A stretch of 18,174 bases of DNA from Phycisphaeraceae bacterium (GCA_003551485.1 PUMS01000233.1:1-18174), one strand, 5' to 3'. Numbered from the stretch's first letter, positions 7,249-15,541 are shown. Numbers and translations: made by a program. The notes: generated from the letters alone by a model not told the origin.

Positions 7249-9071
7249 ATCACACCCGACCCAGTAGCCATCAGCCAGAGAGCGGTTCGCACAACGCACC
7301 GGATGCCCACACCGACGCCGGCGCGAGGCGGGCCGGGACGCCGCCGTCGGCCCGCGCGGTGATCGTCGGGGTCGATGATGCGGTCTGTCACGATCTGCGG
7401 CGTGCCTTCCACAGTGCGCAGGTGCAGATCGAACCGGTCTTCGTCGAGCACTACCTCGCCGCACTGGGGGAGATGTCCGGCCCGGAGCCGGTGGCGCTGG
7501 TCATCGGCCAGTACCTGGGGACGGTCGAGACCATGACGGCCAACGCCGCGGCGATGCGCGAGCTGGCGCCCGAGACCCACCTGCTGCTGCTGGTGGATGC
7601 CTATCACGAGGACGATGCGGCGATGCTGGTGGGGCGCGGGTTCGATGAATACCTGCTCAGCCCGTTTCAAAGCGCCGCGCTGGGGGCGATACTCCAGAGC
7701 CACCTGCCTGGCCGCGGGCAGGGCGCCTCGTCGGCCGCGGACGCCGGGCCGCCCCCGCCGCGCCCCGGTTCGCCGCGGGATCGGACCGGGCCTGCCGATG
7801 CAGCCGATTGTGATTCCGATGCCGATGCCGCACCGGCGGCCGATGCCAGCGCGCTGGAGGCGATCAATCATGTGGCCGAGCGTGCCGCGGTCGAAGCCGT
7901 GACCCGGCCTGATGCCCCCCCGCCACGGGTGGTCGAGGCCGGAGCCTCACTGCGGTTGACCCGGCCCGAGGATGAGCAGGCCACGGGCGATGAGCATGGC
8001 AGCGATGCCTCAGCGTCTGACGCCCCAGCCACGCCCGACACCTCCGACGCCCCCGATGTCCCCGACTCCTGCGGGGCCGCAGCGCAGTTGCTTGGCGACA
8101 TCGACCTGGTCGAGCGGCTGCTTGACGACCCGGCGGCGATGATCGACCTTGCCATCGAGTTGATCGCGCAGCGCAGCGGCCTGGTCGATGTGTGCTTCGG
8201 CCCCGAGGCCCCGGCAGATTCAGGCGCCCAACCCCCGGAGGCGCTACCTTCACCGCAGCCGCCCACCCAGACTCACCGGCAGGCTCCAGCCGAGCCTGCC
8301 ACCGCATCATCGGACGAGGCCCGCTGCGGGCTGCCTCCCGTGCAGGTGCGGGTCGAGTACGAAGGGCAATGCTTCGGGGTGCTTGCCGCGGCCGAACCGG
8401 CCACGGTGGATGACCTGGCCCCCTGGGCCGGCTGGCTGGCCCGCTGGGTGGCGCTGCAACGCCACGTGCGCGAGCTGGCCGCCCAGGCTCTGCGCGACGA
8501 ACTGACGGGGCTTTACAACCGGCGCTACTTCAACCGGTTTCTCAACCGGGTGGTGCGGCGGGCGCAGCGCGAGCGGTTCTGCGTGACGCTGCTGATGTTC
8601 GACATCGACAACTTCAAGCAATACAACGATCGCCACGGCTACGCCGCCGGCGATGGGGTGCTGGTCGACACCGGCAGGCTGATGCAGTCGGTGGTGCGTG
8701 CCCACGACGTGGTGGCGCGGATCGGCGGCGATGAGTTCGCGGTGATCTTCTGGGACAAGCAGGAGCCCCGCCGCGCCAACAGTAAGCACCCCCAGGACGT
8801 CAGCCAGGCCGCCGAGCGCTTCCAGCGCGCCGTCTGGGAGCACCGCTTCCCCCGCCTGGGCGAGGGCGCCCTCAGCCGGCTGACCATCTCCGGCGGCCTG
8901 GCCACCTTCCCCTGGGACGGCCACGAGCCCGAGGACCTGATGCGCGTGGCCGACCGGATGCTTCGCCAGAGCAAGTCCCAGGGCAAGAACGTGATCACCC
9001 TCGGCCCCGGCGTCGCCGCCGCCTGCGGTAACGGCGAAGGCCGCACCCAGCCGCATCGGCACGAGCCCTGA
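7245..9071 (+). CDS. Diguanylate cyclase with N-terminal pseudo-receiver domain
   Basis: This 608-residue protein probably makes cyclic di-GMP from two GTP in the cytoplasm. Residues 37-154 look like a receiver domain, but the third strand reads PVALVIGQY where the phospho-acceptor Asp would be expected, so it is likely a pseudo-receiver. Residues 157-280 are an acidic, Pro/Ala/Asp-rich linker. Residues 281-412 may be a split, degenerate GAF-like sensor that ends in a helix (WVALQRHVRELAAQALRDELTGLYNRR) leading into the GGDEF domain at about 417-587. The active-site GGDEF (494-498) is intact. An RxxD inhibitory site, R485-A-H-D488, sits five residues before it, so product feedback inhibition is expected. 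The GTG start at 7245 has GGGGAGGA at 7234-7241 just upstream and overlaps the preceding stop. No transmembrane segment or EAL domain is present. Confidence 0.9.
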   Translation: MNHTRPSSHQPESGSHNAPDAHTDAGARRAGTPPSARAVIVGVDDAVCHDLRRAFHSAQVQIEPVFVEHYLAALGEMSGPEPVALVIGQYLGTVETMTANAAAMRELAPETHLLLLVDAYHEDDAAMLVGRGFDEYLLSPFQSAALGAILQSHLPGRGQGASSAADAGPPPPRPGSPRDRTGPADAADCDSDADAAPAADASALEAINHVAERAAVEAVTRPDAPPPRVVEAGASLRLTRPEDEQATGDEHGSDASASDAPATPDTSDAPDVPDSCGAAAQLLGDIDLVERLLDDPAAMIDLAIELIAQRSGLVDVCFGPEAPADSGAQPPEALPSPQPPTQTHRQAPAEPATASSDEARCGLPPVQVRVEYEGQCFGVLAAAEPATVDDLAPWAGWLARWVALQRHVRELAAQALRDELTGLYNRRYFNRFLNRVVRRAQRERFCVTLLMFDIDNFKQYNDRHGYAAGDGVLVDTGRLMQSVVRAHDVVARIGGDEFAVIFWDKQEPRRANSKHPQDVSQAAERFQRAVWEHRFPRLGEGALSRLTISGGLATFPWDGHEPEDLMRVADRMLRQSKSQGKNVITLGPGVAAACGNGEGRTQPHRHEP

Positions 9072-9085
9072 TATCGGCGCTGCAA

Positions 9086-9113
9086 GCCGGCGAGCGGTGG
9101 TGCTCGCACCGGC
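9086..9113. terminator. Possible hairpin terminator between convergent genes
   Basis: GCCGGCGAG (9086-9094) pairs with CTCG plus CCGGC (9103-9106, 9109-9113), with a 2-base bulge and an 8-base loop. It lies 15 bases after the diguanylate cyclase stop and could serve both converging genes. There is no T tract. Confidence 0.35.
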
Positions 9114-9153
9114 GGCTGTGCGCCTGCCGTCCCGGAGGGGGACCAGTCGCCGG

Positions 9154-9708
9154 TCACAGCGGTGGCGGCGGTGGCGGTTCGAGCAGGGCCCACACCCAGC
9201 GGCCGGATTCGTAGCGGATGGGAAAGTGCTGCTGGCGGTCGTCGAGCATCAGCAGCAGTTGGCCCGAGCGGGCGCCGGGCTCGACCTCGAAGCGGGCATC
9301 GGGCACGCGCTTGTCCAATTGCACCCGCCACAGAAGGGCGAACCAGGTCTCGACGGTCAGTTCATCCAGGCTCTCGTAGCCCACCCCGCCGAGGTGGTCG
9401 AGCACGCGGCGGGTGACGGCTGGATCGTCCAGGGCGCGCAGGTCGCTGAGTTGGCGCTGGATGCGCTGCTTCGAAGCGGCATCGAGCATGGCGTAAAGCC
9501 GCTGCGGCTCGCCGCTGCGCAGCGCGGCGAACCAGTCGCTCTTGAACGATTCAAGCCGATCGGCCGCATCCGACCCGCAGCCGGCGGCGCCGCAGAGCAT
9601 CAGCATCAATGCAAGCACCACCGCCGCCGCAGGGGGAGTCGGCATGCCGCGACGCCAAGACAGCAGCGCGGGCGTGGGATGCTTCTCAAGGCGATTGTCG
9701 TTGTTCAT
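9154..9708 (-). CDS. Predicted small lipoprotein, function unknown
   Basis: This 184-residue protein has no family I recognise. An N-terminal polar stretch with Arg-Arg is followed by a hydrophobic segment (about 27-42) ending AAG-Cys44, a plausible lipobox. The mature part begins GSDAADRLESFKSDWFAALRSGEPQRLYAMLD. It resembles the start of small cone-shaped SnoaL/NTF2-like domains, in which a helix precedes a pocket, but that is a guess. The protein ends in a Pro-rich LLEPPPPPPL. I prefer the ATG at 9708 to the GTG at 9711 because GGAG at 9715-9718 is then 6 bases away rather than 3. It lies downstream of mnmA on the same strand, 212 bases away across a structured region, so shared transcription is uncertain. 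It is convergent with the diguanylate cyclase gene. Confidence 0.8.
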   Translation of the reverse strand: MNNDNRLEKHPTPALLSWRRGMPTPPAAAVVLALMLMLCGAAGCGSDAADRLESFKSDWFAALRSGEPQRLYAMLDAASKQRIQRQLSDLRALDDPAVTRRVLDHLGGVGYESLDELTVETWFALLWRVQLDKRVPDARFEVEPGARSGQLLLMLDDRQQHFPIRYESGRWVWALLEPPPPPPL

Positions 9709-9861
9709 CACCGTCTCCGTTCACAGCGCCGGGCACCTCGGATGCAGCGGCCGACTCGCATCGCAGCGCCGATTCGGGCGCAGCCGCCGCGCGGCGGGGG
9801 GCCCCGTACACCTTCGGCAAGGTCGCCAGGCTCACCCCAATACCACCTGCCCCCCTGCTTG

Positions 9862-9915
9862 CGCCACCCCCGGAGGATGGGCATCTGCCTCAGGGGATCG
9901 CCGCGAGGGGTGGCG
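9862..9915 (-). terminator. Long hairpin downstream of mnmA, possible terminator
   Basis: CGCCACCCC (9862-9870) is perfectly complementary to GGGGTGGCG (9907-9915). The enclosed 36 bases contain a competing near-palindrome (CCCCGGAGG at 9867-9875 against CCTCAGGGG) and a GATG-GG-CATC core. It begins just 9 bases beyond the mnmA stop. No T tract is present, so a termination role is tentative. Confidence 0.35.
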
Positions 9916-9923
9916 GTCCCGGG

Positions 9924-11099
9924 TCAATCCTGCGGCGCAAGGACCTGACGGATCCACCCGCCGCCAAGAACACGGTTGCCGTCATAGACGACCACGGCCT
10001 GGCCGGGACTGATGGCCGGCTGGGGGGTGTCGAAGTCGACCCGAAGCCGATCCGGATGCAAACTCTGCACGGTGGCCGCAACGGCCCCGCCGTGCGCGCG
10101 GCACTGGACGAGGCAGGGGCGAGGCGAGGCCGGGACCTCGGGCAGCAGCCAGTTGGCCTCATCGGCGATCAGGCCCGCAGCGAGGGTCTGACAGCGCGGG
10201 CCGACGGTGATGGTGTTGGCCTGCGCATCCTTCTGCACCACGTACACCGGATGGCCCAGCGACAGGCTCAGCCCCCGCCGTTGCCCGATCGTAAAGTGCT
10301 GGTGCCCCTGATGTTGACCGAGAACGCGGCCCTCGCCGTCCAGGATCGGGCCCGGCTGGAGCGAGCCCGGTCGCTCGCGGTCGAGCAGGTTCGCATACTG
10401 GTTGTCCGGAACGAAGCAGATTTCCTGGCTGTCGGGCTTGTCGAAGACGGGCAGGCCCATTTCCTCAGCCAACTGCCGCACCTGGAGCTTTTCCAGGTCA
10501 CCGATTGGCAGAAACATGCGGTCGAGCACGTCACGGTCGATGCCGAACAGCACGTAGCTCTGGTCCTTGGCCGTCGAGCGTCCGCGGTACAGGCCGGTGC
10601 GGCCATCCGCGGCCCGCTCGAGGCGCGCGTAGTGGCCGGTGGCGATGGCATCGGCATCGATCGAGCGGGCGTATTCGAGCAGTTTGCCGAACTTGAGCCA
10701 CTGGTTGCACCGCACGCAGGGGTTGGGGGTGCGGCCGGCGTTGTACTCATCGACGAAGTAGTTGATGATGCGGCCGAAGTCGGCACGGAAGTTGATGACG
10801 TAAAAGGGGATACCGAGCATCGCCGCCACCAGCCGTCCATCGGCGGCATCGCCCACCGAGCAGCAGCCCTGGCGGTTGGAACGGCCCGGAGAGGGGGAGT
10901 TGCCGGGGGTGGAGGGGGCGTCGGTGGGGAGGTCGCAGGCCCCATCATCGCCGCGTTCGATCGAGTCGACGCTGCCGAGGCGCATGAAACAGCCGACCAC
11001 GTCGTGGCCCTGCTGCTTGAGCAGGGCCGCGGCGACGGAGGAGTCCACCCCGCCGCTCATGGCGACGAGGATGCGTCGGGTTGACCTGGCGGTGGACAC
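9924..11099 (-). CDS. mnmA: tRNA-specific 2-thiouridylase MnmA
   Basis: MnmA thiolates U34 at the wobble position of tRNAs for Lys, Glu and Gln, using ATP and a persulfide sulfur relay. The 391-residue protein has the PP-loop SGGVDSS (15-21), the first catalytic Cys128 in NPCVRCN, GHYAR (155-159), KDQSY (178-182) and the second Cys228 in QEICF. The C-terminal barrel contains HFTIGQRRGLSL. Residues 43-78 form a Pro/Ser/Asp-rich insertion between the first helical segments and the GCCS motif, longer than in E. coli. The start is taken as GTG at 11099, which gives a normal N-terminus (RRILVAMSGG); the only other start nearby is the Met inside the PP-loop. No strong ribosome site is visible. A minus-strand TAGAAT at 11182-11187 could be its -10 box. 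Confidence 0.96.
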   Translation of the reverse strand: MSTARSTRRILVAMSGGVDSSVAAALLKQQGHDVVGCFMRLGSVDSIERGDDGACDLPTDAPSTPGNSPSPGRSNRQGCCSVGDAADGRLVAAMLGIPFYVINFRADFGRIINYFVDEYNAGRTPNPCVRCNQWLKFGKLLEYARSIDADAIATGHYARLERAADGRTGLYRGRSTAKDQSYVLFGIDRDVLDRMFLPIGDLEKLQVRQLAEEMGLPVFDKPDSQEICFVPDNQYANLLDRERPGSLQPGPILDGEGRVLGQHQGHQHFTIGQRRGLSLSLGHPVYVVQKDAQANTITVGPRCQTLAAGLIADEANWLLPEVPASPRPCLVQCRAHGGAVAATVQSLHPDRLRVDFDTPQPAISPGQAVVVYDGNRVLGGGWIRQVLAPQD

Positions 11100-11181
11100 T
11101 TTGCGGGGCTCGTTTCAACACCGCCCCACCGGCGCCGCGGCAGCGGCGTCCCCGGCGGCGAACAGGCACTTGAGCAGCGGG

Positions 11182-11187
11182 ATTCTA
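11182..11187 (-). promoter_or_regulatory. Candidate -10 box of mnmA
   Basis: The minus strand reads TAGAAT, five of six consensus bases, 83 bases upstream of the mnmA GTG. The expected -35 position shows no good match. Confidence 0.35.
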
Positions 11188-11340
11188 CCCCTGCAACTGG
11201 CGCCGGTCTCGGCGGTAAGTACGGTGGCGGCCGCGTAAGGCGCATTGGTGGCCGCACCAACGCCCCCCCTGCCCGGAGCCGCCCGGTGGCGGGCTGATGG
11301 TACGACGGTTCATCAGCCGATGATGGCCCGAGCCCCCCGC

Positions 11341-11380
11341 AAGGCCCCGGAAGCCTCCGGAAGGCCCTGGAAGCCTCCGG
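11341..11380. repeat. 20-bp tandem duplication with CCGGAAGCCTCCGG core
   Basis: Two adjacent 20-base units (11341-11360 and 11361-11380) differ at a single base. The first contains a small palindrome, CCGGA-AGCC-TCCGG. Related CCCCCGG pieces follow at 11391-11412. Confidence 0.85.
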
Positions 11381-11477
11381 GCGGCGCGGAACCCCCGGTC
11401 ACCCCCGGAAGGCTCGAACAGATCCCGGTGGCCCGCAACGGCCCCGTGGCCCCGGCAGCCGCGGATGAAGCGAGCGG

Positions 11478-11506
11478 TTGTCGCTGTGATGATCGAGCCG
11501 TAGAGT
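11478..11506 (+). promoter_or_regulatory. Promoter of the Met-rich exported protein gene
   Basis: TTGTCG (11478-11483) and TAGAGT (11501-11506) are separated by exactly 17 bases. Each matches the sigma-70 consensus at four of six positions. They lie about 75 bases upstream of the ATG at 11583. Confidence 0.45.
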
Positions 11507-11582
11507 AACATGCCGGTCGGGCGCCCCCTGTGGGCACCTTGGCGCGGCGAAGATTGAACCTCTCACACATAGGGAGCACGGT

Positions 11583-13433
11583 ATGTCCAGAGTTGATTGT
11601 CGAATGCCGCTTGGGATGGCCCTGCTGGCGCTGGTGGGCCTGGCGCTGGGGCCTTCGGTCGCGGCACAGGCCAACGAGCGCCAGGACCCGGCCCTGCCGC
11701 AGGTGCTGTCGCTGGTCCCCGAGGATGCCACCATCGTGGTGGTGGTGCCGAACCTCGAGCAGGTCTCGCGGAAGCTGGCGCTTCTGGAGAACGAGCTCGA
11801 CCTCGGCGCACCGCCGATGGCCGATGCGCTGGGGTCGCTGCGTGACCAGCTTGGCGCCCGCGGGCTCGACGAGCGCGGCTCGGCCGCGCTGGTGCTGAGC
11901 AAACTGCCCATCCCCGAGCCGGGGCAGCAGATGGTCGACGGCGAGCCGGAAGTGCTGCTGCTGGTGCCGGTCACGGATTACGACGCCATGGTCGCGGGCT
12001 TCAACGCCGCGGAAGTGGATGGTGGCGTGCACCGGTTCCGCGTGGCCGACTCCGATCCGATCTATGCCCGGCGCATCGGCGGCCATGCCGTGCTCGGCCC
12101 CGCTCCCGGCCCGGTGGCCGACCACCAGGGCAGCGAGCAGGCCGCCCGCAGGCTCATCGCCGCCGCCGGCGAAGGCGCAGCGGACACGGTCCGCCGCAGT
12201 GATGTCAGCATGCTGGTGAACGTGGCCGAGATCGGCCCGCGGCTGCGCCCGATACTGGAGCAGGTCCGCGACGAGCAGTTGATGATGATGCAGATGATGA
12301 TGGGCGGTGACAACCAGATGGTCGCTGCCAATACCGCGATCATGCAGATGACGTTCAAGGCCATGGACCTGGCCCTGCGCGACACGCGGGGCGCGGTGCT
12401 GGGCCTCGAGGTCGGCGGCGCCGGGGCGATGATGAGCCTGTCGGTGGCCTTCCGCGAGGGCAGCGACATCGCCCGCCACGTGCGCGCCGGTCAGGGTGCC
12501 CCGCGGCTGATGGCGCGCCTGCCCAACCGGCCGTTCCTGTTCACCATGGCGGGGGATTCGCGCGCGGTGGACCTCGCCGGCCTGATGGACCTGCTCGCGG
12601 CCGATCTGGGCGATGAACTCAAGGACAACGTCATGCTCCAGGGCATGACCGGGGGCCTGGACATGGCCCGACTCAGCAAGGCCACCAGTTCGGTCACCTT
12701 CGCCCCGCGCGGCGGGTTGATGGGCCTGATGGCCGGTTTCGAGGGCGTCAACATCTACGAAGTGGAGGACACCGACCGCTTCGTGCAGGCCCATCGCGAA
12801 GGCATCGAGCAGATGGCCGAGGTCGAGATGGACATGGGCATGGGCCCGGAGGCGGCCCTGCGCTTCCGCTCGCGATACCAGCAGAACGCCGCCACGGTCA
12901 ACGGTGTGCAGGTACACCGCTTCAGCGTCGAGATGCAGATGCCGCCCGCGGCGATGGGCGAACTCGGCCCGATGGCGGCCATCCTCCAGGGCATGGGCGG
13001 CCAGCAGGGCTTCGTCGCCGCCAGGGGCGACCACGTGGTCGTCACCTCCGGCCAGAACGTCAACCTCGTGCGCGAAGCCTTGCAGGCACTGGAGGCCGAC
13101 CGGGGCCTGGGCAGCGATGGCGTGATCCCGCGCATCCGCCGCATCGTTGGCATCGAGAACCCCGCGGCCGAAGGCTACGTGGACATCAAGCCTCTGGCCG
13201 AGATCGTCGGTGCGATGCTGCCGATGATGGGCGGCCCACAGATCCGCGTGCCCGCCGACCTTCAACCACTGGCCATGTCGGCCGCGACGCGCGACGGTGA
13301 GATCACCACGCGCTTCTTCGTGCCGATGTCGATCGGCCGCTTCGTGCGCGACATGGTGGACGTGTTCGAGCAGCTCCAGGAAGCCCCGCCCCCGATGCCC
13401 CAGAACGGGGCCCCGCGACCGCCGGCCTTCTGA
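11583..13433 (+). CDS. Exported Met-rich protein of unknown function
   Basis: This 616-residue protein carries a clear Sec signal peptide: Arg7, a Leu/Ala-rich core at 9-24 and a likely cut after AQA (28-30). No transmembrane anchor follows, so it is probably periplasmic or secreted. The mature part opens with a strand-rich segment (LSLVPEDATIVVVVPNLEQVSRKL). This resembles DUF3352-type planctomycete proteins, whose function is unknown; I offer the resemblance as a weak match. Residues 234-256 contain nine Met residues, including MMM-Q-MMM. Further Met clusters lie near EVEMDMGMG and MQMPPAAMGELGPM. Such clusters can bind Cu(I) or simply form hydrophobic helices. AGGGAG at 11571-11576 is 6 bases before the ATG. 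The gene is monocistronic, with its own promoter and a strong terminator at 13473-13506. The C-terminus is Pro-rich. Confidence 0.85.
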   Translation: MSRVDCRMPLGMALLALVGLALGPSVAAQANERQDPALPQVLSLVPEDATIVVVVPNLEQVSRKLALLENELDLGAPPMADALGSLRDQLGARGLDERGSAALVLSKLPIPEPGQQMVDGEPEVLLLVPVTDYDAMVAGFNAAEVDGGVHRFRVADSDPIYARRIGGHAVLGPAPGPVADHQGSEQAARRLIAAAGEGAADTVRRSDVSMLVNVAEIGPRLRPILEQVRDEQLMMMQMMMGGDNQMVAANTAIMQMTFKAMDLALRDTRGAVLGLEVGGAGAMMSLSVAFREGSDIARHVRAGQGAPRLMARLPNRPFLFTMAGDSRAVDLAGLMDLLAADLGDELKDNVMLQGMTGGLDMARLSKATSSVTFAPRGGLMGLMAGFEGVNIYEVEDTDRFVQAHREGIEQMAEVEMDMGMGPEAALRFRSRYQQNAATVNGVQVHRFSVEMQMPPAAMGELGPMAAILQGMGGQQGFVAARGDHVVVTSGQNVNLVREALQALEADRGLGSDGVIPRIRRIVGIENPAAEGYVDIKPLAEIVGAMLPMMGGPQIRVPADLQPLAMSAATRDGEITTRFFVPMSIGRFVRDMVDVFEQLQEAPPPMPQNGAPRPPAF

Positions 13434-13472
13434 GCCGCACCGGCTGACGTGATCCCATCCCGCAGCGAACCC

Positions 13473-13506
13473 GCTCGACCCGCCCAACCGGCGGGTCGAG
13501 CTTTTT
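13473..13506 (+). terminator. Rho-independent terminator
   Basis: A perfect 12-bp GC-rich stem (13473-13484 with 13490-13501) has a 5-base CAACC loop and is followed immediately by TTTTT (13502-13506). It sits 39 bases after the stop of the Met-rich protein gene. It is the only textbook intrinsic terminator in the window. Confidence 0.95.
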
Positions 13507-13587
13507 CTGCACCGTGCGGCCGATGCCGCATGGACGTCCATGCGTGCCCGGCACGATGGGGCGATGCATCCGAAAGGGCGGTGAGGT

Positions 13588-13593
13588 TACACT
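13588..13593 (+). promoter_or_regulatory. Candidate -10 box of the GH20 gene
   Basis: TACACT, preceded by GGT, lies 55 bases upstream of the ATG at 13649 and after the terminator of the previous gene. No convincing -35 is seen. The same hexamer occurs upstream of the tRNA and GH28 genes. Confidence 0.3.
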
Positions 13594-13648
13594 GCGTGGC
13601 AGCCGGGCCACGGCAGATCGCCGCGGCGGCGCAGGGAGGCCCAGGGCC

Positions 13649-15541
13649 ATGCAGGTTCACATCGTGGATGAAGGGCTCGAACCGGTGCTGCGCAGCGCCT
13701 TCCAGACGCTGCGGGAGGGCGGCATGACTGCCGCTGATGCCGCGGACGAACCCGCTGCGCTGTCGGTACGGTTTCAGCGGATGGATGGGCAGGGATGCAG
13801 CGTGCGCTTCAATCAGGAAGCCGGCGGCCTGACCGTTCACTACACGGACGTGGCCGCTGCGCTGCGCGGCATGGGCGCAGCGCTGGGCGCTGACCGGCCC
13901 GAATCGCTGCGGGATGAGCACAGCGGCTTTCGAACCCTCGGCATCATGCTCGACTGCTCGCGCAACGCGGTAATGCGGGTCGAGCACTTTGAGCGCTGGC
14001 TTGGGCGCCTGGCCCTGCTGGGCTTCAACATGGCGATGCTCTATACCGAGGACACCTACGAGTTGCCCGGTGAGCCTTGGTTCGGCTACATGCGCGGGGG
14101 GTACTCACCGGATGAGCTGCGGCGGATCGATGCGTATGCGGCGAGCCTGGGCATCGAGATGATCCCCTGCATCCAGACGCTGGGCCACCTCGAGCAGGTG
14201 CTGCGCTGGCCGGCCTACAGCGCCATACGCGACACGTCCAACGTCATGCTCGCCGGTGCGCAGGAATGCTACGACCTGATCGAGAAGATGCTCGATAACT
14301 GGGCTGCGGTGTTTCAGAGCCGTCGCATTCACATCGGCATGGATGAGGCGATGGGACTGGGGCGGGGGCGGTACTTCGACCGCTTCGGCGTGAAGCCGGC
14401 GTTTGACATATTCAACGAGCACCTTGCCAACGTCATGCGCCTCTGCGGTCAGCGCGGCTACCGGCCGATGATCTGGTCGGACATGTATTTCCGCCTGGGC
14501 TGTGAAAGTGGAGACTACTACGACCCGGCAACGGTCATCCCCGATGAGGTCCGCCGTGCGATTCCGCCGCAGGTGCAGCTTGTCTACTGGGACTACTACC
14601 ATCGGGATGAGGCGTTCTACGCCGACTGGATCGCCCGCCACCGCGCGCTGGGGCATGAGCCGATCATGGCCACGGGGGCGTGGACCTGGGGCCGGCCCTG
14701 GCACGCCACCACGCGAACCGAGCGCCAGGCCGGCCCGGCCGTGCGCGCCGGCCGCGCAGCGGGCCTGTCGGAACTTCTGGTAACACTGTGGGGCGATGAT
14801 GGCGCGATGTGCGATACCGACAGCGCCTTTGCCGGGCTGGCGTTCATCGCGGACCTGGCCTGGGGCGGTGACGGCCGACCGCAAGGCATCTCGCCGCGCT
14901 TCGCTGCCATATGCGGCGATGACTACGCCGCAGCACGGCTTGCGGGGAAGGTGAGCACCATCGAGTACCCCTCCGGCGATGGCGCCCAGCCGGTGGACAC
15001 GTGGGCCTGGATGTGGGATGACCCGCTGCTGACACCGCACTGGCGCCACCAGCAGGCTCGCGATGCGAGCTTCTGGGATGCGGCGGTCGAGCATTTTGCG
15101 CAGGTCCGCGACGGCCTGGTGGGGCGCGTGGAAGAGGACGTCGGCGCCGGCAACGTGATGCAGTCGCAGCGCATCGCCGACTGGCTTGCGCGCAAGATCG
15201 CCCTCCGCCGCGAACTTGAAGAGGCCTATGCCCTTCGCGACCGTGCGAGGCTGCTCGATCTGCTTGACCCGATCGCCCGCATCATCGACCTGTGCCAGGC
15301 CTACGGACACGTGCTGCGGCGGCAATGGCTGACCCGCCACAAACCGTTCGGCATGGAGGTGGCCCAGGTCCGCATCGCCGGTCACGTCGAGCGCTGGCGC
15401 GAGCTGGCTCGCCGTATCGAGGCCCTGGCCGCCGGCGAGGCCACTTCAATCCCCGAACTGGAGCTGGCCGCACCAGGCCCACCCTGGCCGCAACACGGCG
15501 CCTTCCGCCACGTGGCCAAGGGCTCGGTCAGTCCGATCTGA
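13649..15541 (+). CDS. GH20-type beta-N-acetylhexosaminidase-like glycosidase
   Basis: This is a 630-residue glycoside hydrolase of the GH20 type, which removes terminal N-acetylhexosamine residues. Residues 1-90 form a small alpha/beta domain like the GH20b domain. The TIM barrel begins at FRTLGIMLDCSRNAVM (94-109) and continues through IPCIQTLGHLEQVLRWP. The catalytic Asp-Glu pair is D232-E233 in HIGMDEAMGLGRGRY. Residues after about 480 are helical and may be an extra C-terminal domain. I chose the ATG at 13649 because GGGAGG at 13634-13639 stands 9 bases upstream; a further in-frame stretch to 13514 is Arg-rich and crosses the promoter region. No signal peptide is present, so the enzyme is predicted to be cytoplasmic. 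The substrate is not certain; glucosaminidase-like activity on imported oligosaccharides is an inference. The GH28 gene follows, 255 bases downstream on the same strand. Confidence 0.9.
   Translation: MQVHIVDEGLEPVLRSAFQTLREGGMTAADAADEPAALSVRFQRMDGQGCSVRFNQEAGGLTVHYTDVAAALRGMGAALGADRPESLRDEHSGFRTLGIMLDCSRNAVMRVEHFERWLGRLALLGFNMAMLYTEDTYELPGEPWFGYMRGGYSPDELRRIDAYAASLGIEMIPCIQTLGHLEQVLRWPAYSAIRDTSNVMLAGAQECYDLIEKMLDNWAAVFQSRRIHIGMDEAMGLGRGRYFDRFGVKPAFDIFNEHLANVMRLCGQRGYRPMIWSDMYFRLGCESGDYYDPATVIPDEVRRAIPPQVQLVYWDYYHRDEAFYADWIARHRALGHEPIMATGAWTWGRPWHATTRTERQAGPAVRAGRAAGLSELLVTLWGDDGAMCDTDSAFAGLAFIADLAWGGDGRPQGISPRFAAICGDDYAAARLAGKVSTIEYPSGDGAQPVDTWAWMWDDPLLTPHWRHQQARDASFWDAAVEHFAQVRDGLVGRVEEDVGAGNVMQSQRIADWLARKIALRRELEEAYALRDRARLLDLLDPIARIIDLCQAYGHVLRRQWLTRHKPFGMEVAQVRIAGHVERWRELARRIEALAAGEATSIPELELAAPGPPWPQHGAFRHVAKGSVSPI

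Larger units (their letters stand above)
11100..11582. other. 483-base divergent intergenic region
   Basis: This region separates mnmA (-) from the Met-rich protein gene (+). It contains a likely mnmA -10 box (11182-11187), a 20-bp tandem duplication (11341-11380) with further CCCCCGG motifs to 11412, and a promoter and ribosome site for the plus-strand gene (11478-11506 and 11571-11576). Open frames through it are repetitive Pro/Arg/Gly strings and are not called as genes. No RNA family is recognised. Confidence 0.55.

Noticed and set aside
7245..9071. Abi-type defence role linking the CPBP protease with the cyclic-nucleotide gene
   Set aside because: The protein is a standard GGDEF cyclase, not a CD-NTase. 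The two loci are 2.9 kb apart and separated by atpD and a tRNA, with no effector gene present.
9609..11084. 491-codon open frame on + opposite mnmA
   Set aside because: mnmA on the minus strand has all its catalytic motifs. This frame has none and runs across the gap and the neighbouring gene's start.
11313..13541. 742-codon open frame on - opposite the Met-rich gene
   Set aside because: It is His/Gln/Arg-rich with no domain. The plus-strand gene has a signal peptide, ribosome site, promoter and terminator.
14105..15385. 426-codon open frame on - opposite the GH20 gene
   Set aside because: It is the antisense of a GH20 barrel with intact catalytic residues; no family features are seen.
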